Position numbers and translations under genes: made by a program. Of a DNA stretch of 33,826 bases, positions 1 to 7,728 are shown piece by piece. Every line of letters starts with the position of its first letter. Position 1 is the stretch's first letter. Location: assembly GCA_946222625.1 (NCBI GenBank), contig CAMILJ010000006.1, positions 1 through 33,826 of the forward strand, written 5' to 3'. The DNA comes from an uncultured Corynebacterium sp. GTDB taxonomy: Bacteria > Actinomycetota > Actinomycetes > Mycobacteriales > Mycobacteriaceae. Under the pieces are notes generated by a model, which saw only the letters and a program-made list of their open reading frames with translations, ran no database searches and was not told the DNA's origin.

Positions 1-3
1 TCG

Positions 4-57
4 GCCATATCACCTTTGCGGATATGGCAGGAGGGTCTGTTGCGTCAAGCAACCCTC
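4..57. terminator. two adjacent stem-loops downstream of the ponA operon
   Basis: Positions 4-11 and 21-28 form a perfect 8-bp inverted repeat (GCCATATC/GATATGGC). Positions 31-43 and 49-57 form a second hairpin (GTTGC/GCAAC, extended by GAGG/CCTC across a 3-nt bulge). They lie past the last minus-strand gene. No long T run follows either stem, so a terminator role is a guess from position; they could equally belong to a gene left of the window. Confidence 0.35.
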
Positions 58-113
58 ACACAGTACCGCACTGACCGGCGGAAAAGGAAATCCCCTATCT
101 CCTCGGCCGCCCC

Positions 114-296
114 CTAGTGGGTCGCGGCGACGAAGATTGCCGAACTCGCCGGTATCACCGTGAGGAAGAGCAGAGCCAGCAACCCCAGCATGATGGGCCA
201 AGTTCGGTCTTCAGAACGCTGAAACAGGTAATAGGCACCCAATACGCATAGGAAACCTATCGTGATGGATATGATGCCCACGATTGTTATGGTCAT
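114..296 (-). CDS. small membrane protein, 60 aa, unknown function
   Basis: The product is a 60-residue protein made of two hydrophobic stretches (about residues 4-25 and 34-57) joined by a short polar loop containing QRSEDR, so a two-helix inner-membrane protein is likely. The start chosen is the ATG at 296, which overlaps the stop of the upstream glycosyltransferase gene (ATGA), the usual sign of translational coupling. The reading frame extends further upstream, but that part overlaps the neighbouring gene and lacks a better start. I do not recognise a family. Its place as the last gene of the ponA operon suggests an envelope role or a partner of the glycosyltransferase, which is inference only. 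Confidence 0.7.
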   Translation of the reverse strand: MTITIVGIISITIGFLCVLGAYYLFQRSEDRTWPIMLGLLALLFLTVIPASSAIFVAATH

Positions 297-1696
297 CGTG
301 CAAAGTCCCCCGCCAGCGGATCCCTGCCACCGTGCGCGGCTCGGACCTTGTCTTCCGACTTGCCCCACATCTGACGGATGATGAGTACGCCGATGGCGAT
401 GATGAAACCATCCCGGGTGATCACCGCGATATCCAGCATCTCGTGCGGCAGGCCCTTGTTCTCCGACCCGAGCATGTGCCAGGTAAGGATGGGCCAGAGG
501 AGGGCGTCGGCAAGCGCCCAGCTAAAAATCAAGCGCCACCGTGGCAGCGCCAAGAGCGCCGGGACAATGAGCCACAGCGAGTACTGCGGCGACCACACCT
601 TATTGAAGATGAGGAAGGCCATGATGATGAGGTAGATCATCTCAGCCACCCGCGGTGTACGCGGGGTTTTAAGCCCCATGATGGCGATTGCCGCGCAGCA
701 CACAAGGAAGGCCACGAGGGAGAAGGTATTAACGAATTCATTTTCAAGGTCCACTCCCCCAATTCGGCTCAGGAGTGCATAGATCGTGGTCCAATCCAAC
801 CCACGCTCTTGGTTGAGCCGGAAGAATTCGCGCCAGGCTTCGGGGTAAGCCACCGCTACGGGCACGTTCACCACGAGCCACGTCGCAATGGTTGCCACGA
901 ACATCTTGATGAACGTAGCCCATCGCTTGTTGCGGATGGCCAGCACCAGAAAGGCACCCAGAATAAACAGCGGCCACAGTTTAAAGGCCGTGCCAAGCCC
1001 GATGAGTATGCCGGCAAGCCAGTTCTTGCGCTTGGTCACCGCAAACAGGGCGCCGACCATGAACGCCACCGACGGGATGTCCCAATTGGTAAAGGCATGC
1101 ATGACCACGAGGGGGCTAGCTGCCATGAGGACGGTGTCCCACGCCCGGTTGCCCGTGAGCTGGAAGACCATCACCACGGTGCCTACCCACACGAGGGACA
1201 TGATGAGCGCGGTCAGCCCGAAGTACCAGCTGACATCGGCAATCCCAATCCACTCGACGGCCGGGTAGGTGGTGCGCGCCAGCCAACCGACGGCGCCCTG
1301 GAACATACCCGCCAATACGGGGTACTCCATGTAGCGCGTGATATCCCCCTCAACCCAGGAATAGGCGTAGGGGAAGCCCGGCTGGTCTAGTCCGCGGCCC
1401 CCGTAGAGCGGGATGATGTCGTTGTAGCAGAAGGATGCGTACTGGCGGTTGCCAGCCCAGTTCAGGCTGATGAGGCCATCCTCGCCCCGGCGACTACCCG
1501 CACAGGTTGCCTTACTCAAGAACCCAAACGCCAGGAATGTCCACGCCAGCGTGATGATCACTCGCAGTGGAGTCCACCACCCGGAGTGGGCCGAGCGTGC
1601 AAAACGCCCCGTCGGCCCGCCCAAGGCGTCGACGGCTCCGCGGGCCATCGACTCAGAGGAGAGAGGGACTAGCTGAGAAGTCGTGTGTTGGCTCAC
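293..1696 (-). CDS. GT87-type integral membrane glycosyltransferase (Rv0051-like)
   Basis: A 467-residue polytopic membrane protein with roughly ten or more hydrophobic segments and a charged first loop containing the stretch GDITRYMEYPV. This fits the DUF2029/GT87 polyprenyl-phosphate-sugar-dependent mannosyltransferase-like family, which in mycolic-acid bacteria is linked to cell-wall glycans. The start is the GTG at 1696, with a GGAG ribosome binding site about 10 nt upstream. It lies 14 bp after ponA on the same strand, the same order as Mycobacterium Rv0050 (ponA1)-Rv0051, so it is most likely cotranscribed with the peptidoglycan synthase. The substrate cannot be read from the sequence. 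The 3' end overlaps the 60-aa membrane protein gene. Confidence 0.82.
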   Translation of the reverse strand: MSQHTTSQLVPLSSESMARGAVDALGGPTGRFARSAHSGWWTPLRVIITLAWTFLAFGFLSKATCAGSRRGEDGLISLNWAGNRQYASFCYNDIIPLYGGRGLDQPGFPYAYSWVEGDITRYMEYPVLAGMFQGAVGWLARTTYPAVEWIGIADVSWYFGLTALIMSLVWVGTVVMVFQLTGNRAWDTVLMAASPLVVMHAFTNWDIPSVAFMVGALFAVTKRKNWLAGILIGLGTAFKLWPLFILGAFLVLAIRNKRWATFIKMFVATIATWLVVNVPVAVAYPEAWREFFRLNQERGLDWTTIYALLSRIGGVDLENEFVNTFSLVAFLVCCAAIAIMGLKTPRTPRVAEMIYLIIMAFLIFNKVWSPQYSLWLIVPALLALPRWRLIFSWALADALLWPILTWHMLGSENKGLPHEMLDIAVITRDGFIIAIGVLIIRQMWGKSEDKVRAAHGGRDPLAGDFAR

Positions 1697-1710
1697 CAGG
1701 GATCAGTCTC

Positions 1711-3936
1711 CTATTGGCCAAGTAGTTGGTCGAGGCCATCTCCATTGAGAATCTCATCCAGCGAGGGGATCTCAGGATCGGCGGGCTGAGCCGGTTGCTC
1801 AGGCTGGGCCGGCTGTGCTGGGGCATCACCATGCCCCTCGTCATGGTGTTGGCCTTCCTCGGGATTTGCTTCGCCCTCGCCCTCGGCGGCTTCGTCCTCC
1901 GGGCTTGCCGGGGTCTGGTCCCACGTCGTGGTCTGGCTCGGGTCATAAACGTAGCCCGAGCCCCAGCTGCCGACGCCGTAGTTAATCGGGTAGGCCTGCG
2001 GGAAGGGCTGCTGCTCCACGTTGGCCAGAGAGGTATCCAGAATGGACTTCCAAATTTTCGTCGGTGCATCCGAGCCGTACATGATTCCGCCCCACTGATT
2101 AAAGATTGCGGAGGTGTTGTCGGCAGTGCCTACCCACACTGCTGTAGCCAGCTGCGGCGTGGAACCGACCATCCACGCATCTTTGTTCTGACCGGTGTCA
2201 CCCAGCTGCGTGGTACCAGTCTTGGACGCAGACGGGCGTCCGCCAGCTAGCGCGCCATTCGACCATGCGGCAATTGGCTGCATCGCAGAAATAACGTTAT
2301 TAGCCACATTGGCAGATACGCGGCGTTCACCGCCATCGGTCGGGTTCTCGTAGAGGACTTCGCCAGCGGCGTTTTCTACCTTCTGCACGAAGTGCGGCTG
2401 GTGCCACACACCCTGGTTGGTCAAGGTAGCCATTGCCGTCGCCATGTCGAGCGGGCGCGATTGGTATTGGCCCAGCACGATGCCTTCATACGGAGTACCG
2501 CCGTTCTCCGTCAGGGTCTTTTCAATCCCCGGCAGGCTGCGCGCAACGCCCAATGCGTGTGCCATGTCCGCGGTGTCCTGCATCTTGTTTTCCAGGTCAT
2601 CCTGGAGGCGCAAGAAGGAGGTGTTATAGGAATTCTTCAGCGCTTCGGCGATGCTGCAGCTGCCGCAACCGCCGCCCACGTTGGTCACGATCTGCGATCC
2701 TGGCAGCTGGTAGGGCGCCGAGGAGTAATAAGTATTGAGATCGATGCCCTGTTGGAGGGCCGCTGCCAACGCCATGATCTTGAAGACCGAACCGGTCTGC
2801 AGCGGGGAGTTGGCGTAGTCCCAACCATTAGAGTCATCGCCGCCAAAGTAGCCGCGCACAGCACCCGTAGCTGGGTCGATGGTCACGGCGGCGGCACGGG
2901 CGTCCTCCTGCAGCACCGCAAGCTGCTCATGGGCAGCGTCGGTTGACGCGTTCTGCACGGTCATGTCAATGGTGGTGGTCACCTTGAGGCCGCCGGTGGC
3001 CAGCTGATCCTCGGTAATACCCACACGCGCCAGTTCTTCAGTGACCTGGTTCTTGATGTGCCCATAAGCACCGGGCGCCTCAGTGTAGGCGGAGTATTCG
3101 CTTGGATCACGGGTCTCCGGGAAAGCCATCTGGGAACGCTCAGCCGCATCCAGATCGCCCATCTCAACGAGTCCATCCATGACGTAATTCCAGCGGTTCT
3201 GCGAGCGTTCCTCATCCACCCACGGATCCAAAACCGATGGGGACTGGATGAGGCCGGCGAGCATGGCACCTTCCTCCACGGTGAGGTCCTTGGCGTCCTT
3301 GTTGAAGTAGGCATTGGACGCAGCCTCGATGCCGTAGGCATTCCGGCCGAAGTAGACGGTGTTGAGGTAGGCGTTCAGGATGTCCTCTTTGGCCCACTCA
3401 TTGGTCATCTTCACCGAATAGATGAGCTCACGGATCTTGCGGACGTAGGAGTATTCGTCACCCACCAGGGTGTTCTTCACGTATTGCTGGGTGATGGTGG
3501 AACCACCACCGGCGGTGCTATCACCCGTGAGCTTGCCCAAGACGGCGCGGCCCAGACCAGTGAAGGAAAAGCCCGAGTTGGTCCAGAACTCACGGTCCTC
3601 GGCGGCGAGGACCGAGTCCTCCACATAATCCGGGATCTCATCCAACGTCACCTGACGGCGGTTGCCTTCCGGCGGAACGAGCTTGGCCAGCTGAGTTTCA
3701 CCATCGCCGGCGACGATGGTGGAGATCTGGCTCGGCTGCAGCTCCTTGGGGCCGGGGACGTCGTATTGTGTATACGCGTAGCCGAAGAGCAGGGCGGGAA
3801 TGCCCACTAGTACAAACAAAACAGCCAGCACGATCCACGGCCAGCGGCGCTTGCGGCCGGACGAACGCTGAGCGCTCTGCGAGGTGCTCTTCCTGCGATT
3901 ACCTGACTTTCGCCCGGAGGTTTCCTTTTCGGTCAC
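1711..3936 (-). CDS. ponA: bifunctional penicillin-binding protein 1A (glycosyltransferase/transpeptidase)
   Basis: A class A PBP of 741 residues that polymerises and cross-links peptidoglycan outside the membrane. In order it has a basic cytoplasmic tail (1-32), one membrane anchor (about 33-55), a GT51 glycosyltransferase domain with the catalytic Glu113 in EDREFW, and a transpeptidase domain with the active-site serine in SVFK (Ser383), SYN (436-438) and KTGT (572-575). A long C-terminal tail (about 675-741) is acidic and rich in P, Q and E, with repeats such as AQPAQPEQPAQP; tails of this kind are common in actinobacterial PonA. The start is the GTG at 3936, with GAGGA about 10 nt upstream. 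It heads the minus-strand operon with the GT87 protein. DUF5318 upstream is conserved beside ponA1 in Mycobacterium. Confidence 0.96.
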   Translation of the reverse strand: MTEKETSGRKSGNRRKSTSQSAQRSSGRKRRWPWIVLAVLFVLVGIPALLFGYAYTQYDVPGPKELQPSQISTIVAGDGETQLAKLVPPEGNRRQVTLDEIPDYVEDSVLAAEDREFWTNSGFSFTGLGRAVLGKLTGDSTAGGGSTITQQYVKNTLVGDEYSYVRKIRELIYSVKMTNEWAKEDILNAYLNTVYFGRNAYGIEAASNAYFNKDAKDLTVEEGAMLAGLIQSPSVLDPWVDEERSQNRWNYVMDGLVEMGDLDAAERSQMAFPETRDPSEYSAYTEAPGAYGHIKNQVTEELARVGITEDQLATGGLKVTTTIDMTVQNASTDAAHEQLAVLQEDARAAAVTIDPATGAVRGYFGGDDSNGWDYANSPLQTGSVFKIMALAAALQQGIDLNTYYSSAPYQLPGSQIVTNVGGGCGSCSIAEALKNSYNTSFLRLQDDLENKMQDTADMAHALGVARSLPGIEKTLTENGGTPYEGIVLGQYQSRPLDMATAMATLTNQGVWHQPHFVQKVENAAGEVLYENPTDGGERRVSANVANNVISAMQPIAAWSNGALAGGRPSASKTGTTQLGDTGQNKDAWMVGSTPQLATAVWVGTADNTSAIFNQWGGIMYGSDAPTKIWKSILDTSLANVEQQPFPQAYPINYGVGSWGSGYVYDPSQTTTWDQTPASPEDEAAEGEGEANPEEGQHHDEGHGDAPAQPAQPEQPAQPADPEIPSLDEILNGDGLDQLLGQ

Positions 3937-3960
3937 TGATCCGTGTCCTCATCAATCCTG

Positions 3961-3973
3961 TACAGAAACTGTA
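3961..3973 (-). promoter_or_regulatory. palindrome upstream of ponA
   Basis: TACAG-AAA-CTGTA is a perfect 5+3+5 inverted repeat located 25-37 bp upstream of the ponA GTG, where a promoter or operator would lie. No known regulator is assigned. Confidence 0.3.
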
Positions 3974-4012
3974 AATACATGCAGCTTACCGGCGTGAACT
4001 GGGAAGCCAAAA

Positions 4013-4417
4013 CTACCCTAGAGCATAGACCGTGGCAGCTCGAAGCAGATGATTCCAGCGGCACGCCGGACACACTTCCACAAAATGCACGGTAAATTCC
4101 AGCCCTCCTGCGGCCATATCCGCAATTTCCGCCGCGCTCCGCGCACTTCCCGCCCGGCGCTTTAAAGAATCTCCATAAACCCAACGGGTCAGCCGCATGT
4201 CTGAACCGCACACCGGGCACGGCTTGCGCATGTCGACGCCATGGTGTTCCGCCGCCGCGCGAAGGAGAAAGTCGGCATCGCATACCTCTTCGCGCGTCAC
4301 CTTTCCCGCGCGAAGCTTGCGCAGATGTTGTGCACGCTCCCATTCATACGAGACTTCGTTGCGGTAGGCCACTTCTGGCCTTGTCTTTGCAGACTCTGCC
4401 TTTGACGGAGAATTCAC
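4013..4417 (-). CDS. DUF5318 zinc-ribbon protein (Rv0049-like)
   Basis: A 134-residue soluble protein with two CxxC pairs (CPVC around residue 67 and CPAC around residue 115) that look like a split zinc ribbon. Length, motif spacing and position directly upstream of ponA match the actinobacterial DUF5318 family, represented by Mycobacterium Rv0049. Its function is unknown. The GTG start at 4417 has no ribosome binding site. Instead a TACACT hexamer on the minus strand (4430-4425) ends 7 nt before it, so the mRNA is probably leaderless. It is divergent from the MarR gene, and the 76-bp gap to ponA carries a separate ponA ribosome binding site. Confidence 0.85.
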   Translation of the reverse strand: MNSPSKAESAKTRPEVAYRNEVSYEWERAQHLRKLRAGKVTREEVCDADFLLRAAAEHHGVDMRKPCPVCGSDMRLTRWVYGDSLKRRAGSARSAAEIADMAAGGLEFTVHFVEVCPACRWNHLLRAATVYALG

Positions 4418-4424
4418 GCCGGAC

Positions 4425-4430
4425 AGTGTA
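4425..4430 (-). promoter_or_regulatory. -10 box for a leaderless DUF5318 gene
   Basis: TACACT on the minus strand ends exactly 7 nt before the GTG start, leaving no room for a 5' leader. No clear -35 is seen. Confidence 0.5.
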
Positions 4431-4476
4431 GTGCCGGCAGCGTCAACAATCTAGGCCCTTCCATAGTGCTTCGTGG

Positions 4477-4487
4477 TAGGAAACCTA
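4477..4487. promoter_or_regulatory. palindrome between divergent DUF5318 and marR
   Basis: TAGG-AAA-CCTA is a short perfect inverted repeat in the 125-bp divergent promoter region. A wider pair, GGTAG (4475-4479) and CTACC (4505-4509), flanks an A/T-rich stretch. It is a candidate site for autoregulation by the MarR protein, inferred from position only. Confidence 0.3.
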
Positions 4488-4528
4488 ATTTTTTAATCGG
4501 CTAACTACCGCTCCGCGGGATTACTAGC

Positions 4529-4534
4529 TACACT
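4529..4534 (+). promoter_or_regulatory. -10 box for leaderless marR-type gene
   Basis: TACACT ends 8 nt before the ATG at 4543. The intervening bases contain no purine-rich ribosome binding site. Confidence 0.5.
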
Positions 4535-4542
4535 TATTTTCC

Positions 4543-5022
4543 ATGAGTGAAGAAACTATCGAATCCCCCATCCCATACGAGGATGCCCTAGACGTCGCCC
4601 GCCAGATCCAGCCCGCGCTCAACAAACTCATGCTCATTTTCCAGCGCACAACAGAGGGCACGTCCCTCACCACGTCGCAGGTCTCCATCATGAACCAACT
4701 GCGCATGCGCGGACCCTCGCGCGTGAGCACCATCGCCCAGGCAGAGCTCATCCGGATGCCTACCGCCTCCAATGCGCTGTACCAATTGGAACGCCAAGGT
4801 TTCGTGGAACGGCACCGCGACGAAAAGGACCGCCGCGGCGTCCTCGTCGCCCTTACCCAGCTCGGCGAATCCGAGCTGACCATCGTCTCTCGCCAGCGTG
4901 CGGCGGCTTTGGCGGAGATCCTGCGATGGCTCGATCCGGACGACATCAAGGACGCCAACTCCCTGGTTAACCTGATCTCCAAGCTGGCCGATGTCTACCG
5001 GCCAATCATGGAAGGAAAATAG
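4543..5022 (+). CDS. MarR-family transcriptional regulator
   Basis: A 159-residue dimeric winged-helix regulator. An N-terminal helix (about 10-40) is followed by the winged helix-turn-helix (about 45-110). The wing motif RDEKDRRGVLVALT is characteristic of MarR proteins, and C-terminal helices would complete the dimer interface. No conserved redox cysteine is visible, so a small-molecule ligand is more likely than thiol oxidation. The ligand and targets are not known. The start is the ATG at 4543, 8 nt after a TACACT box, so it is probably leaderless. It is divergent from DUF5318 and lies upstream of the universal stress protein gene, either of which may be a target. Confidence 0.9.
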   Translation: MSEETIESPIPYEDALDVARQIQPALNKLMLIFQRTTEGTSLTTSQVSIMNQLRMRGPSRVSTIAQAELIRMPTASNALYQLERQGFVERHRDEKDRRGVLVALTQLGESELTIVSRQRAAALAEILRWLDPDDIKDANSLVNLISKLADVYRPIMEGK

Positions 5023-5033
5023 ACCAAAAAGCC

Positions 5034-5053
5034 CCGGTAGAGCGGATTTTTAT
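5034..5053 (+). terminator. weak terminator after the MarR gene
   Basis: A short CCG/CGG stem (5034-5036 with 5043-5045) is flanked by A5 (5026-5030) and T5 (5047-5051), with more T after. The stem is weak, so this is tentative. Confidence 0.3.
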
Positions 5054-5106
5054 TTTAAGGCGTGAAGGGCCGATAATGAAGAAAACGACCCCGAACCTTT
5101 TGATGA

Positions 5107-6090
5107 ATGGCTAAGAATTCTTCACACCCCGCGGAGGGCCAGTGCTCCCCAGACGCCACGATCCCTCCGCTCCGTGTCCTTGTTTCGTGGAGCCCAAGTT
5201 CCACCGGCACGGAGGCTATCGAGTTTGCCGCGTGGATCGCGCGTACCACGCCCGTTCAGATCCGCGTGGTATCTACTATTTCGCAACCACTCACCGTGAA
5301 ATCACTCAGCAAGCTCACCGGTTCCTATAAAAAGTGGTTCAAGAAGGAACGTGCCGCCTGCGAGCGAGCCGTCAAACAGGCTTTGAACGCGGCTGGAGTG
5401 GACAAGTCCCAGCTCGATAAGAACGTCTCCGTTCTCATCGCAGGGCCCTCGCGCCCGCAGCTCTTGGAGGAAGCGGCCGAGGAATTTAACGCGAGCGTCA
5501 TCCTCCTCGGCGCAAACCAATCCGCACCCAAGGGCCGATTCTTCTCCGGCTCTACCGCCGATGCGCTTTTGCATTATGCGCCGCTTCCGGTGGGCTTGAC
5601 TCCACGCGGCATCAAGCTGTCTAAGCACGGCATCACCCGCATTAATTTTGCTTTCACCGATCTTGGCAGCGCCGATGATCCCGCTCTCATGCACGCGGCC
5701 TGCATTGCGCAGCGCGGCGGTATCCCCCTGCGCATCCTGGCGTTTTCAGCCAAGGGGCTTGTCGACGTCCCCCTCGAATACTCCCCCACCTTTCCTTCCG
5801 ATGCCCCCAATTGGCGCGAGCACTCGCTCTCGTTGTTGGACCGGGCCCACGATTTCATCGCGGATGCCTACCCCGAGCTTTCGGTCACGACGGCCATCGG
5901 CAGCGGCCACGGCTGGTCCGGCGCGGTGGACTCGCTGAAATGGAAGAAAGGCGACCTCCTCTGCTTAGGCTCCGACCCCATGGGCCCCATCGAGCGCGTC
6001 TTCATCGGCAGCACCGCCACCGAGCTGCTCCCGCACTTGGGCGTGCCCGTACTGGTCTGCCCCAGCACCTACACCGCCGAAGCGCGTTAG
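5107..6090 (+). CDS. tandem-domain universal stress protein
   Basis: A 327-residue protein with two UspA-like alpha/beta domains (about 24-165 and 176-323). Each ends in the nucleotide-binding signature region: SGSTADALLHYAPLPVGL in the first and GSTATELLPHLGVPVLVC in the second. Tandem Usp proteins of this kind bind ATP in many actinobacteria and respond to hypoxia, starvation or stationary phase; the specific role here is unknown. The ATG at 5107 is chosen because the domain begins shortly after (RVLVSWSPSSTG). A GATAAT at 5072-5077 is a possible -10 box. No good ribosome binding site is seen before the ATG. The stop codon overlaps the -10 box of the next gene. Confidence 0.88.
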   Translation: MAKNSSHPAEGQCSPDATIPPLRVLVSWSPSSTGTEAIEFAAWIARTTPVQIRVVSTISQPLTVKSLSKLTGSYKKWFKKERAACERAVKQALNAAGVDKSQLDKNVSVLIAGPSRPQLLEEAAEEFNASVILLGANQSAPKGRFFSGSTADALLHYAPLPVGLTPRGIKLSKHGITRINFAFTDLGSADDPALMHAACIAQRGGIPLRILAFSAKGLVDVPLEYSPTFPSDAPNWREHSLSLLDRAHDFIADAYPELSVTTAIGSGHGWSGAVDSLKWKKGDLLCLGSDPMGPIERVFIGSTATELLPHLGVPVLVCPSTYTAEAR

Positions 6091-6093
6091 ACT
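6088..6093 (+). promoter_or_regulatory. -10 box overlapping the stop codon of the stress protein gene
   Basis: TAGACT begins with the TAG stop of the upstream gene and ends 8 nt before the next ATG at 6102, which has no ribosome binding site. This supports a separate leaderless transcript. Confidence 0.5.
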
Positions 6094-6101
6094 GGCACAC
6101 C

Positions 6102-6584
6102 ATGGCAGCCGAGCACCCCGAAAACGATCTCACATCCGACGCGGACTATACGAACCTGCCTCGCCCCGAGCCCCGGAACTTCGATGAGCTTGCCGACGAG
6201 CCCGATCCCCTCGCCGTCGCCGAAGCCAACCGCCGCTCCTCGCGCCAAGCGCTGTGGTTTATGATTTTCATCCTCGCCGGTTCAGCGCTCTACGCGCTTC
6301 TCCTCGCGGGCATCTTTAAGGTCGCCGGAACCACGACCGACTGCCTCCGCGCCGAGTATGCCGCCTGGCTCTGCACGAGGACCCAGCGCACCGTGTTCGC
6401 CACGACGACGCTGATCATCCCCTTCATCGGCATGATCGGCTGCGCCGTCATCATGGTTCGCAAACTCAAGGCCTATGTGCGCTGGCGCGGCTGGATGGCC
6501 ATCTTCTGGGTCATGGCCGGCAACTTCATGATCTGGTGCATCAACGATATCCAGATCCTGCTCGCCCCGGTTGTCGAAAACTAG
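6102..6584 (+). CDS. conserved membrane protein of unknown function, 160 aa
   Basis: The first ~45 residues are hydrophilic and acidic with many prolines. Three hydrophobic helices follow (about 47-72, 92-118 and 128-155), with a WxxxxW pattern in RWRGWMAIFWVMAGNF. I do not recognise a named family. The frame is open far upstream inside the stress protein gene, but the ATG at 6102 is chosen because it follows the upstream stop and sits 8 nt behind a TAGACT box. Its stop TAG shares the four bases CTAG (6581-6584) with the stop of the convergent trhO gene. Function cannot be assigned. Confidence 0.8.
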   Translation: MAAEHPENDLTSDADYTNLPRPEPRNFDELADEPDPLAVAEANRRSSRQALWFMIFILAGSALYALLLAGIFKVAGTTTDCLRAEYAAWLCTRTQRTVFATTTLIIPFIGMIGCAVIMVRKLKAYVRWRGWMAIFWVMAGNFMIWCINDIQILLAPVVEN

Positions 6585-7510
6585 CCCTGCGCCTGGGCAG
6601 CTGCCACCTCGGCGCAATCCGGCCGCCCGCAATGCTGTGTTTCCACATGCTGGATGCAATCATCGCAGATGAGCACCTGCTTGCGGCACGTGTCCTCATT
6701 AATGCAGTTATGGAACGTATTGGTTCCCGCCCCGCAATGCACGCAGTGTCCCAGCTGAATGAAGCCCGGATCCTCTAGGCCCTGGCCAAACTCGTGGTGC
6801 ATGCGCTTGTCAAAGACGTACATCGAGCCTTCCCACAGGCCATCGTTGCCGTACTTTTCGCCGTAGCGCACGATGCCGCCGTCGATTTGATAGACCTCGT
6901 TGAAGCCTCGGTTCTTCATCAGCGCTGAGAGGATTTCGCAGCGAATGCCGCCCGTGCAATAGGAGACCACGGGCTTGTCCTTCATCCAGTCATATTTTCC
7001 TGACTCGATTTCGGCGATGAAGTCATGGGTCGTGCGCACGTCCGGCACCACGGCATTCTTGAATTTGCCGATTTCCGCCTCCATGGCATTGCGGCCATCG
7101 AAGAAGACGACCTCCTCGCCGCGCTCCTCCACCAGCTTGTTGACCTCTTCGGGTTTGAGGTGAACGCCGCCGCCAATGACGCCGTTCTCATCCACCTTGA
7201 GCTCACCCGGCGCGCCGAAGGCCACGATTTCATCGCGCACCTTGACCGAGAGGCGTGGGAAGTCCTCCGCACCGCCCTCGGACCACTTGAACTCCATTTT
7301 CTTGAAGCCCGGGTACTCACGGGTTTCGCGCACGTAGCGCTTGCAGGCCTCCATGTCCCCACCCACGGTGCCGTTGATGCCGTGCTCCGAGATGAGGATG
7401 CGGCCCTTCAGCCCGAGTTTCTCGCACAGGGCACGCTGCCACAGCATGATCGCGGTGGGGTCCTCGATGGGAGTAAAGCAGTAGTAGAGGAGAATCTTGC
7501 CAATAGTCAC
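6581..7510 (-). CDS. trhO: tRNA uridine-34 hydroxylase TrhO (rhodanese domain)
   Basis: A 309-residue protein of the YceA/UPF0176 family, which hydroxylates U34 of certain tRNAs as the first step of 5-alkoxyuridine formation, using oxygen. It has an N-terminal alpha/beta acylphosphatase-like part (1-100), a rhodanese domain (about 130-225) with the active-site Cys185 in YCTGGIRCE, and a C-terminal cysteine-rich segment (about 244-300, with HCVHC, CxxC and CxxxxC patterns) that may bind metal. The start is the GTG at 7510. TAGACT on the minus strand (7523-7518) ends 7 nt upstream and no ribosome binding site is seen, so a leaderless mRNA is likely. It converges on the membrane protein gene. 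Confidence 0.93.
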   Translation of the reverse strand: MTIGKILLYYCFTPIEDPTAIMLWQRALCEKLGLKGRILISEHGINGTVGGDMEACKRYVRETREYPGFKKMEFKWSEGGAEDFPRLSVKVRDEIVAFGAPGELKVDENGVIGGGVHLKPEEVNKLVEERGEEVVFFDGRNAMEAEIGKFKNAVVPDVRTTHDFIAEIESGKYDWMKDKPVVSYCTGGIRCEILSALMKNRGFNEVYQIDGGIVRYGEKYGNDGLWEGSMYVFDKRMHHEFGQGLEDPGFIQLGHCVHCGAGTNTFHNCINEDTCRKQVLICDDCIQHVETQHCGRPDCAEVAAAQAQG

Positions 7511-7517
7511 GCCCGCA

Positions 7518-7523
7518 AGTCTA
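7518..7523 (-). promoter_or_regulatory. -10 box for leaderless trhO
   Basis: TAGACT on the minus strand lies exactly 7 nt before the GTG start of trhO. Confidence 0.5.
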
Positions 7524-7587
7524 GGCCCGCTGCGAGGTAAAACCCCAATCTTTCGGGCCCAGCGCTGCTACCGCATTTAGCCCAAAG

Positions 7588-7683
7588 CCCCAGACCTCGA
7601 TCCCGAAACTTCCTGGTGGGTGGTGGGGCGTCGCCAAGCGCTTGCCGACGCCCACCTGCAGGTTGCGGGTTTCAGGTCTGGGG
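7588..7683. repeat. large imperfect inverted repeat
   Basis: CCCCAGACCT (7588-7597) and AGGTCTGGGG (7674-7683) are perfect inverted copies. At the core, 7627-7652 is a 26-bp palindrome (GGCGTCG, CAAGCGCTTG, CGACGCC) broken only by a C:C pair at 7634/7645, and GGTGGG (7622-7627) pairs with CCCACC (7651-7656). The arms between show further imperfect matching. The structure sits between DUF1846 and trhO, both on the minus strand, and could act as a terminator or be a repeated genomic element. Confidence 0.7.
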
Positions 7684-7728
7684 GAATGCCAACAGAGGTG
7701 ACGCTCCCATCCAATGTCCGGGAGAATC

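Noticed and set aside
284..1390. 368-codon plus-strand open frame opposite the GT87 gene
   Set aside because: It is rich in His, Arg, Asp and Gly with no domain, and lies antisense to a clear membrane protein. This is typical of the shadow frame in high-GC DNA.
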